From Bacillota bacterium (lineage in GTDB: Bacteria > Bacillota > Clostridia > Acetivibrionales > JAFADI01): 8,592 nt of DNA. The position numbers and the translations under genes are program-made. The notes under the pieces are model-generated. The model was given only the letters and a program-made list of their open reading frames with translations. It did not search any database and had not been told where the DNA came from. The DNA is taken from assembly GCA_023424965.1 (NCBI GenBank), contig JAFADI010000262.1:1-8592 (forward strand). The letters run 5' to 3'. Below, piece by piece: positions 1-5,839 of this stretch (its first letter is position 1; the number at the start of each line of letters is the position of its first letter).

Positions 1-50
1 CGTTTGGATCGTCATGCATCCATGCAAAAAAACAAAGCTTCAATTTTAAA

Positions 51-2459
51 TCATTCCGTCACTACGCCCTCAAAGCTTCTCGTTACCTCCGCTTCATACC
101 CCGGAAGGAGGACTTTCGCGCTCACGCCTTCAGGCAGCTTAAGCCGGACGGAAATCCCATTGTCTTTCCGCTCCCAGGAGCTCTCAATGCTCCCTTGCGG
201 GCAGGGCATTTTTATATGCACATGGCTGAGCCTTGCATCAAAATAGGGCTTGTAGGTGATGGAGCCCCAGGCGGCGGAATCCTGTACCACCCCTCCCAAT
301 AGATTCATCAGGTGAAATAAGGGATGGGCACTCCAGGCGTGGCTCAGCGACGTAAAGCCTTTTTGCGTGTCAAAGACTCCCGCCTCGGTGGCCAGCGCCG
401 TACCGGTGTCAAACACCTCCGCGGTGGTACTGAATGGAATCATCGGCGCCCACATCCGGCGGATATAGTCGATGGCTTCCTTTTCATAGCCCTTTTCCCT
501 GACGGCCGTCAGGACATAACTGGTCCAGTAGGCGGACGGAACTGCCTCCTCCAGTTTTTCTCCCCGGAGGAAGGGCAAAATCCGCCGTTCCAGCATATTC
601 TCATGGAACTCCGGTTTCATCCCCAGCAGCAGGGCAAATACCTGGGACTGCACGGAGTATTTCTCCGACAAAACCCCTTTTTCGTCAAAGCCGTCGCAGA
701 AGAGTCCCTTTCCCTCGTGGAAGGTTTCACGTTCCAGCAGCTTCTGCAATTCCGACGCTTCTCCGGCTGCTTCCGCAGCTTCCTGCTGTCTGCCCGTCAG
801 CTTCAACAGCTCCGAGAATTTTTGCAGGGCCAGGAGGTACCACAGGGTATAGAGGGTGGGCGTACCGGTTTTGTCCAGCTCCGCCCAGTCCAGAAACACC
901 CAGTACCTGGGATCGTTGCTGAGGAGTCTCCGGTATCTGGGAGCTTCCTCCCTGAAATAGGACAGAACCTCCCTCACCCGCGCAAGCTGTTCCTCAAACA
1001 GCGTCAAATCCCCCGTTTGCCAATAGTAGTCAAAAATCGTTATGACCCACACCAGTGAAAAATCGGGGCATACACACATGTGTGCCATGGTGGGCGCATG
1101 TCCGTAGGTTAATCCGTTGGGGACCTTTTGAACGGCCAGGGAGCGTATCCCCCTTTTAAAGAGCCTTACATCCCCATCCATGGCCATGGTGTTCCAGAAT
1201 TGAATCCTGGCATCCCCCCACCATTGGGCCTGTTCCCTCCACGGCGTATCCACATAGGCGTCCTGGGAGCATACCTGCTCCGTGCGCCGGCAAATCCGCC
1301 AGATATCATTGAGCGTTTCGTCAGAGCATTTGAACTCGCCTTTCATCTGGTAGGGATACCCCGTATCCGCCACCTCCAGCTGAATGTCCAACGCTCCGGT
1401 ATTTTCATGGGCCACCAGGGTGATGTACCTGAACCCCAACATCTGATAAAAATCAAAGGCGGTGTTCTCCCCTGCCAGAATCAGCCGGTTGGCCATGGAG
1501 GCTTCACACAACGCGGGGAAAGGGATGACGGGACTTAAATCTTTATTCAGCGCCTCACAGAAAAAAATATCCAGTACCTCTCCCGGCCTTCCGCCTTTTA
1601 CCGTCAGGCTGGAGGGCCCTACCACCGTTTCCCCCATGTCCAGTACAGCAGCCCGGTACCTGCCTTTTCCGGCGGCCTCCAGCTCAACCCCGCACAATTC
1701 CTTATCCTCCGGCCGGTCCCTCCCCTCTTTCCATACCGCATTTTTAAAGGCCTGGTTCAGGCCCTGTACAATATTTCTCCACTCCCTGTAGCCTTCCCCA
1801 ATCTCCATTTCTGTGGTGGATACCAGCTTTACAGGGCTTCTTCTCTGCTCTCTCAGCTGTGGAATGCCTCTCTCTTCCACATCATGCCAGGGCATGGCAC
1901 CAAATACCGATTCCTCCGGCACCAGCCACCCTTCCGGCGGTGTGGCGGAGGTGATCCACGAGCGGTCATCCCTGGCCCCATCCACGTGTTCCTGGAAATT
2001 CAACTGCCGCGAGTACAGCGCCGTGTCCCTCTTGTGGGCCCTGTCCAGGCGTGCAAGCCAGGTTCTGTCGCTCCTCAGCTTCATCTCCCCCAGGTCCGCA
2101 GCGCACAAAAAGCCTGCCGACATCTGGGATAGGTACTTATAGGTACTCACCCCCGGATTATATGCCTCCACACAAATAAAGTTATGGCCTGCATGGAGAT
2201 ACCCGGAAATATCCACCCGGTCATAGGGCCACTTGGCCTGATACCCCCGGGCAGGCCCACGGGTGACATATTTCCCGTTTATCCACAACCGGTAGCTCTC
2301 ATCCGCCGTGATATATAGAATCGCTTCCCCCATTTCCGATGGCAGCGTAAAATCCTTCCGAAAATGTGCATAGGTGTTATGAAGATCATACAGCCGGTGC
2401 TCCGGCCAAATCCATTTCGACTGTGACAGCAATTTCTTTCCTTCCATTGTTTCCAACAC
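51..2459 (-). CDS. GH78 alpha-L-rhamnosidase-like glycoside hydrolase, cytoplasmic
   Basis: Likely hydrolyses terminal alpha-L-rhamnose from imported oligosaccharides or glycosides. Numbering is for an 802-residue protein from GTG at 2459. The N-terminal beta-sandwich region carries YRLWINGK (56-63) and GPARGY (68-73), usual in rhamnosidases, followed by VLDMGETVVG (272-281) and GFRYI. The catalytic (alpha/alpha)6 barrel begins near 380 and contains DTPWREQAQWWGD, giving D404, E409 and D416. These have the same spacing as D567, E572 and D579 of Bacillus sp. GL1 RhaB, E409 being the probable general acid. TTAEVFD (678-684) offers E681 as a possible general base, less certain. SHAWSAHP (706-713) matches the conserved end of the barrel, and a small beta domain closes the protein. 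There is no signal peptide or membrane segment. It is last in the transporter operon. GTG 2459 has AGGTGG 7 nt upstream. An in-frame ATG at 2498 adds 13 residues but lacks a good ribosome binding site. The family call is firm; the substrate is inferred. Confidence 0.9.
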   Translation of the reverse strand: MLETMEGKKLLSQSKWIWPEHRLYDLHNTYAHFRKDFTLPSEMGEAILYITADESYRLWINGKYVTRGPARGYQAKWPYDRVDISGYLHAGHNFICVEAYNPGVSTYKYLSQMSAGFLCAADLGEMKLRSDRTWLARLDRAHKRDTALYSRQLNFQEHVDGARDDRSWITSATPPEGWLVPEESVFGAMPWHDVEERGIPQLREQRRSPVKLVSTTEMEIGEGYREWRNIVQGLNQAFKNAVWKEGRDRPEDKELCGVELEAAGKGRYRAAVLDMGETVVGPSSLTVKGGRPGEVLDIFFCEALNKDLSPVIPFPALCEASMANRLILAGENTAFDFYQMLGFRYITLVAHENTGALDIQLEVADTGYPYQMKGEFKCSDETLNDIWRICRRTEQVCSQDAYVDTPWREQAQWWGDARIQFWNTMAMDGDVRLFKRGIRSLAVQKVPNGLTYGHAPTMAHMCVCPDFSLVWVITIFDYYWQTGDLTLFEEQLARVREVLSYFREEAPRYRRLLSNDPRYWVFLDWAELDKTGTPTLYTLWYLLALQKFSELLKLTGRQQEAAEAAGEASELQKLLERETFHEGKGLFCDGFDEKGVLSEKYSVQSQVFALLLGMKPEFHENMLERRILPFLRGEKLEEAVPSAYWTSYVLTAVREKGYEKEAIDYIRRMWAPMIPFSTTAEVFDTGTALATEAGVFDTQKGFTSLSHAWSAHPLFHLMNLLGGVVQDSAAWGSITYKPYFDARLSHVHIKMPCPQGSIESSWERKDNGISVRLKLPEGVSAKVLLPGYEAEVTRSFEGVVTE

Positions 2460-2466
2460 AATTCCC

Positions 2467-2472
2467 CCACCT
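2467..2472 (-). promoter_or_regulatory. Ribosome binding site supporting the GTG start of the GH78 gene
   Basis: AGGTGG lies 7 nt before GTG 2459 and 10 nt before an alternative TTG at 2456. The upstream in-frame ATG at 2498 has only AAGGGG 15 nt away, too far for a typical site, though coupling to the preceding gene's stop at 2511 could help it. The site would otherwise encode an odd Glu-Gly-Gly-Gly stretch in the longer protein. Confidence 0.5.
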
Positions 2473-2510
2473 TCTAAAATTTTATAATCCGCCGGCATTC
2501 TCGCTGGTGA

Positions 2511-3335
2511 TTACCCCTTGAGCGACCCGGCGGTCATACCGTCGATGATGTATTTCTGCGCCAGCAGGTATACGATGGTCACCGGAATGGCAATGATGAC
2601 CACGTCGGCAAAGACAAGATTCCAGTTTGAAAGGTACTTCCCGAAAAACAGGAAAACAGTGATCGGCAGTGTGGTGTTGCTTGAGCTGCTGAGAAAATAC
2701 ATGGGGATATTAAAGTCATTCCAGATGCTAATGCACTGGATGACGGCAATGGTGGTTGTTACCGGCTTGAGCAGCGGAAAGATGATGGTGTAAAACAACC
2801 GCAAGCCTCCGCAGCCGTCAACCAGAGCCGCTTCGTCAATTTCCCTGGGGATGGTCGTGAAAAAGCCCTTGTATATCAGGACGGAGAAGGAAAAACCCAG
2901 AACAGCCTCCATCAGGATAACCGACAGCACCGTACCGTTCACATGCAAAAGCTTTAACACCCAATAGGTGGGTACCATGGCCGGCGGGACAATCAACCCG
3001 GCCAAAACCATAAAATTCAAAAAGTTGGTATACCGGTCCTTTCTTCTTTGCAATACATACCCCGTAAGAGAGGCTAAAATAATAATCAAGGCGACGGAGG
3101 CTCCAGTGATGATACTGCTGTTGATAAGCGCTCTTAAAATATGCCCCTCCACATAAACCGCCCTGTAGTTCTCGAAGATTTGAAATTTGGAAGGCCAGGT
3201 AATCATCATGTCCGCCGCCTCATTGGGCGTTTTGAAGGAATTTATGACGACAAAATACACCGGCACCAGGACAACCAGCGACAACAACAGTCCAATCCCT
3301 TCCAAAAGGATTTTATAAATTTTTTCTCCCTTCAT
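2511..3335 (-). CDS. Carbohydrate ABC transporter permease, MalG-like (CUT1 family)
   Basis: Inner-membrane half of a sugar importer, pairing with the permease encoded just upstream. The 274-residue protein shows six likely membrane segments, near residues 9-31, 72-93, 104-127, 136-157, 181-205 and 239-259. The cytoplasmic EAA loop, which contacts the ATPase, is EIDEAALVDG from 165, followed by IIFPLLKP ending at 191. The C-terminus GMTAGSLKG is typical of MalG-type subunits. The chosen ATG follows the TAG stop of the upstream permease by one nucleotide; an SD-like AGGGAGG lies inside that gene's end. An in-frame extension to 3386 would overlap the neighbour by about 50 nt and has no family support, so I rejected it. 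The tight junction implies translational coupling and equal subunit amounts. The family is clear; the transported sugar is inferred from the operon. Confidence 0.93.
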   Translation of the reverse strand: MKGEKIYKILLEGIGLLLSLVVLVPVYFVVINSFKTPNEAADMMITWPSKFQIFENYRAVYVEGHILRALINSSIITGASVALIIILASLTGYVLQRRKDRYTNFLNFMVLAGLIVPPAMVPTYWVLKLLHVNGTVLSVILMEAVLGFSFSVLIYKGFFTTIPREIDEAALVDGCGGLRLFYTIIFPLLKPVTTTIAVIQCISIWNDFNIPMYFLSSSSNTTLPITVFLFFGKYLSNWNLVFADVVIIAIPVTIVYLLAQKYIIDGMTAGSLKG

Positions 3336-3336
3336 G

Positions 3337-4209
3337 CTACATTTCAACCTCCCTTTTCGAAAGTATGAGTTGGACTGGAAATACAATCACGGAAATCAGG
3401 ATAAAGAGAAGGACGCCTGCAGCTGTAGCGATGCCGAAATACCCATCCGCAAATTCCCTGTAGATAATCGTTCCTATCACCTGGGACGCAAATCCCGGTC
3501 CGCCCTTTGTGGTGACCTGTATGATGTCAAACATCCGGATGGCTCCGATGAGGTTTAGAATAATGCAGGAATTGATTGCCGGCCGTATCATCGGCAGCGT
3601 AATGTTGCGAAAGCTCTGCCACTTGTTTCCCCCGTCGATGGAAACGGCTTCATAGTAGTCCTTCGGTACCGACTGCAAGCCTGCAAGGATAATGACCATA
3701 TCGTACCCTGCGCCTTTCCATATATCCACAAAGCTGACGGCGTACATAACCACCTTGGGGTCCCCCAGCCAATCGGGCGCAAAGGCCCCCAGCCCGGCAA
3801 GCGTCAGGAGGGTGTTGATCAACCCGTGGGTGGGATAATACAGGCTTGTAAACATCAGTCCCACTGCAACCGCACTCAATATGACCGGGAAAAAGAAGAC
3901 GCCCCTTAAAAAATTCTGTGTCTTGAGGCCTGAATTTACCAATAAAGCGAGGAGCAAGCCGAAGATCACCTTGAAGGTCAGGGTCAGCACCGTAAAAATG
4001 GCGGTATTTTTAAACCCGATGTTCAAGTCCGGATTGGTTATAATGGTTTTAAAATTGTCCAGGCCCACAAAGTTTGCCTTTATAAGGTTCCAGTCCGTGA
4101 GGCTGTAGTAGAAGGACACCAGCGTGGGCAGGATGAAGAAAATCATATATAAAATTGCGCCTGGAATTAAATAATTGTAAGAATAAAAGCTTTTTGTCTG
4201 TTTTGTCAT
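3337..4209 (-). CDS. Carbohydrate ABC transporter permease, MalF-like (CUT1 family)
   Basis: Inner-membrane partner of the downstream MalG-like permease; together they form the sugar channel. The 290-residue protein starts at ATG 4209, with AGGAG 8 nt upstream; an in-frame ATG at 4278 would add 23 residues across an intergenic hairpin and is unlikely. Likely membrane segments lie near residues 13-36, 70-92, 102-124, 153-177, 212-232 and 259-283. The EAA loop starts at YYEAVSIDGG (185-194) and continues to ITLPMIRP (203-210), the ATPase contact site. TKGGPG (234-239), near the end of the fifth segment, is also typical of this family. The absence of the long MalF-type periplasmic loop fits Gram-positive CUT1 permeases. 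The gene follows the binding-protein gene after about 80 nt and precedes the second permease by 1 nt. Confidence 0.93.
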   Translation of the reverse strand: MTKQTKSFYSYNYLIPGAILYMIFFILPTLVSFYYSLTDWNLIKANFVGLDNFKTIITNPDLNIGFKNTAIFTVLTLTFKVIFGLLLALLVNSGLKTQNFLRGVFFFPVILSAVAVGLMFTSLYYPTHGLINTLLTLAGLGAFAPDWLGDPKVVMYAVSFVDIWKGAGYDMVIILAGLQSVPKDYYEAVSIDGGNKWQSFRNITLPMIRPAINSCIILNLIGAIRMFDIIQVTTKGGPGFASQVIGTIIYREFADGYFGIATAAGVLLFILISVIVFPVQLILSKREVEM

Positions 4210-4217
4210 ATCTTTTT

Positions 4218-4222
4218 CTCCT
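4218..4222 (-). promoter_or_regulatory. Ribosome binding site fixing the first permease start
   Basis: AGGAG stands 8 nt before ATG 4209 and 2 nt after the end of the intergenic inverted repeat. It decides between the ATG at 4209 and the longer frame beginning at 4278. Confidence 0.7.
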
Positions 4223-4224
4223 AT

Positions 4225-4271
4225 AAACCATGATTGGCCTCGGATTTTGCGTCCAAGACCAATCGTGGTTT
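4225..4271 (-). promoter_or_regulatory. Intergenic inverted repeat (hairpin) between binding-protein and permease genes
   Basis: On the transcribed strand AAACCA-C-GATTGG pairs with CCAATC-A-TGGTTT: two 6-bp blocks separated by one C/A mismatch, with a loop of about 21 nt. No U-tract follows, so it is not a standard intrinsic terminator. Hairpins in this place are known in other binding-protein operons, where they protect the upstream message and give more binding protein than permease. That role here is inferred. The stem ends 2 nt before the permease ribosome binding site, so it might also affect permease translation. Confidence 0.6.
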
Positions 4272-4291
4272 GTTTCAAGTTAAGAAAGTTG

Positions 4292-5635
4292 TTACCAGCC
4301 CGGAAGCTTTAGATCTTTTGCACTCTTGGCAAGTGCGGCGTCCACATCCTTCGCTGCCTGCTCCGGTGTTTTCTGACCTGTACCTGCGGCAACACAAATC
4401 ATCGGCAAATCGTTTGAAAGGGAGAGGTCAACCTGGAACTCAAGCGCCATTGCGGCTTTCCCCTCATCCACATACTTTTTGAAATCCTTTACGATATCAT
4501 AGGTGTCCCCGGCGCTGGCGGTTTTAAATGCAGGGGTACCCGTTGTTTTCTGCGTGTTATAATATGCCGCCTGACCTTCCGGAGTTGCCCAGAAAGCAAG
4601 CCATTCTTTTGATGCATCGGGATTCTTGGCACTCTTTGGAATGTACCAGCCGCCGGAGGCCCATATGGTCACTCCGTTGTCCCCATTTTCCGTCGGAAGG
4701 GCAAAGCCTCCCAGATCACCCATTTTATCCGGGTAATTGGCGCTTAACGTATCTACGATCCAGCTCCCCATGAAATACATTGCCGCATCGCCGTTGGCGA
4801 TCATTTTTTGTCCGTTGTCAAAGGAAAGGGCTGTAAAATCCTTGTTGACATAGCCCTTCTCCCTGAGTTCGTTCAGCTTTGCGAAGCCGGCCACATATTC
4901 GGGGATATCCGCCATGTGAAGCTTGTTTGTGTTGATGAGATTCGCCGCATCGGGGTGATTCTTTTCAACGGAGTACCAGCTGCAAAGGTTCAGGAGCTGA
5001 GCCGTCCAGTTTTCCTTGAAGGTATAGGCAAAAGGCACCTTGCCTGCAGCCTTGATTTTTTCGCAGTTGTCAAGCAGTTCCTGCCAGGTGGTAGGAATTT
5101 TCAGGCCCAACTCGTTGTAGATTTTTTTATTGTAAACTACGCCGCCCATGTTCAGCGTTCCGCTGGGGCTGCCATAAAGCTTGCCGTTGACTGAGATAAC
5201 ATTTTTTTCCGCCTCCACGATGTCTTTCGCCCAGGGCTGGTCGGAAAGGTCGATGAACTGCTGTTCAGGATTAATCGACTTCAGGTTTGCACCTGCATAG
5301 TAGCCAAGAATGTCAGGAACCTCATTGGTTGCAAGTCTTGTCTTTATGACGGTTACACCCTGTTCGTCCGGAAGCTTCTCCAGATCAATCTTGATTCCTG
5401 TCTTCTGTGCAGCCAGCTCTGCAAAAGCGTCGTGGCCTTTGAACCACCAGTTGCTGACCGTCAGTATTTTAATTGTTTTCGGTGCCGCTTTTGTGTCGTC
5501 CGCAGCTTTTGTATCATCCGCCGCTTTCGTATCGGGAGCCGGCTTTTCAGTGGCTGTTCCACAGCCTGCAAGGAGGGATAAAACCATCATTACTGCAATA
5601 AATAATGTTATTGAACGTTTTATGCTAACCTTCAT
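4292..5635 (-). CDS. Sugar ABC transporter substrate-binding lipoprotein (CUT1, family 1)
   Basis: Captures the sugar outside the membrane and delivers it to the two permeases encoded downstream. The 447-residue precursor starts at ATG 5635, with AAGGA 6 nt upstream. It has a lipoprotein signal: KR at 6-7, a hydrophobic stretch, then LLAGC with C25 as the lipidated residue. Residues 26-54 are a charged linker built from repeats of DTKAAD. The folded domain begins near 55 (IKILTVSNWW). Family signatures include GSPSGTLNMGGVVYNKKIY (155-173), LGLKIPTTWQELL (176-188) and NGDAAMYFMGSW (281-292). W63, W64, W325 and W330 are aromatic candidates for sugar stacking. An in-frame extension to 5761 crosses the probable promoter and was rejected. 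First gene of the minus-strand operon. Specificity is not visible; the GH78 enzyme suggests a rhamnose-containing ligand. Confidence 0.94.
   Translation of the reverse strand: MKVSIKRSITLFIAVMMVLSLLAGCGTATEKPAPDTKAADDTKAADDTKAAPKTIKILTVSNWWFKGHDAFAELAAQKTGIKIDLEKLPDEQGVTVIKTRLATNEVPDILGYYAGANLKSINPEQQFIDLSDQPWAKDIVEAEKNVISVNGKLYGSPSGTLNMGGVVYNKKIYNELGLKIPTTWQELLDNCEKIKAAGKVPFAYTFKENWTAQLLNLCSWYSVEKNHPDAANLINTNKLHMADIPEYVAGFAKLNELREKGYVNKDFTALSFDNGQKMIANGDAAMYFMGSWIVDTLSANYPDKMGDLGGFALPTENGDNGVTIWASGGWYIPKSAKNPDASKEWLAFWATPEGQAAYYNTQKTTGTPAFKTASAGDTYDIVKDFKKYVDEGKAAMALEFQVDLSLSNDLPMICVAAGTGQKTPEQAAKDVDAALAKSAKDLKLPGW
5483..5533 (-). repeat. Tandem 18-nt coding repeat in the lipoprotein linker
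   Basis: Nearly three copies of an 18-nt unit encode DTKAAD, DTKAAD and DTKAA (residues 35-51) directly after the lipidated N-terminus. The copies differ at several synonymous positions (for example ACG/ACA and GCG/GCT/GCA). The unit probably forms a flexible hydrophilic tether between membrane anchor and binding domain. Confidence 0.85.
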
Positions 5636-5679
5636 TCTTATTCCTTCCTTCTTCTCAAAATTGTAATTTTCATCCTCTG

Positions 5680-5689
5680 GGAGTACTCC
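5680..5689. promoter_or_regulatory. 10-bp perfect palindrome in the lipoprotein leader
   Basis: GGAGTACTCC is a perfect dyad about 45 nt before the lipoprotein start. It has no room for an RNA loop, so if functional it would be a protein-binding DNA site. A palindrome this short may arise by chance in a region of this size. Confidence 0.2.
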
Positions 5690-5747
5690 GTGATTCAATG
5701 ATACTACTTCACACGCTAACATTAAATGCACAAAGCAGTACAGGGAA

Positions 5748-5760
5748 TGTATATTATACA
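5748..5760. promoter_or_regulatory. Palindrome TGTATA-T-TATACA over the operon's -10 box
   Basis: A perfect 6+1+6 inverted repeat covers the TATAAT hexamer assigned to the minus-strand operon. A regulator bound here would block that promoter. AT-rich -10 boxes form partial palindromes easily, so the operator role is only a possibility. Confidence 0.25.
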
Positions 5761-5781
5761 ATTTGATTTTTTCAATATTCC
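5753..5781 (-). promoter_or_regulatory. Candidate promoter of the transporter/GH78 operon
   Basis: On the minus strand a perfect TATAAT occupies 5758-5753. At the normal 17-nt spacing the -35 position reads GGAATA, a poor match to TTGACA. A strong -10 with a weak -35 is typical of promoters needing an activator, which fits control by the adjacent response regulator. Transcription would begin near 5746, leaving a leader of about 110 nt. Confidence 0.4.
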
Positions 5782-5798
5782 ATAGTAGTATTTATCAT
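5763..5798 (+). promoter_or_regulatory. Candidate promoter of the two-component genes
   Basis: Two overlapping readings are possible: TTGATT (5763-5768), 17 nt, TAGTAT (5786-5791); or TTTTCA (5769-5774), 18 nt, TATCAT (5793-5798). Both are moderate matches to the housekeeping consensus. The site overlaps the opposing operon promoter, so polymerase may not occupy both at once. Confidence 0.3.
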
Positions 5799-5825
5799 AT
5801 AAGTTGTTTATTATCGGGGACAATC

Positions 5826-5832
5826 GAGGTGA
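5826..5832 (+). promoter_or_regulatory. Ribosome binding site supporting the TTG start of the kinase
   Basis: GAGGTGA is a seven-base match to the complement of the 16S rRNA tail and lies 7 nt before TTG 5840. The next in-frame ATG (5852) is 19 nt from it, and the upstream TTG at 5804 has no such site, so TTG 5840 is preferred. Confidence 0.6.
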
Positions 5833-5839
5833 GGATAGC

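Noticed and set aside
1..50. Possible terminator after the GH78 gene (TTTTTTT on the minus strand)
   Set aside because: The T-run is present but no stable GC-rich stem precedes it, and the window ends too soon to judge whether the operon continues.
324..1058. A 244-codon open frame on the plus strand opposite the GH78 gene
   Set aside because: It is antisense to a well-supported enzyme, its protein shows no recognisable motif, and long antisense frames are common opposite codon-biased genes. The same holds for the plus-strand frames at 1128-1538, 1462-1791 and 1813-2142.
4210..4278. Longer form of the first permease beginning at 4278
   Set aside because: The extra 23 residues cross the intergenic hairpin, and a good ribosome binding site stands before ATG 4209.
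5657..5670. Palindrome AAAATT-GT-AATTTT just before the lipoprotein ribosome binding site
   Set aside because: It is purely AT-rich, gives only a very weak RNA stem and is likely to be chance in an AT-rich leader.
5708..5721. A catabolite-repression (cre)-like site, TTCACACGCTAACA, downstream of the operon promoter
   Set aside because: The CG core and right half fit, but three of the defined positions in the left half do not. The match is too weak to list as a CcpA site.
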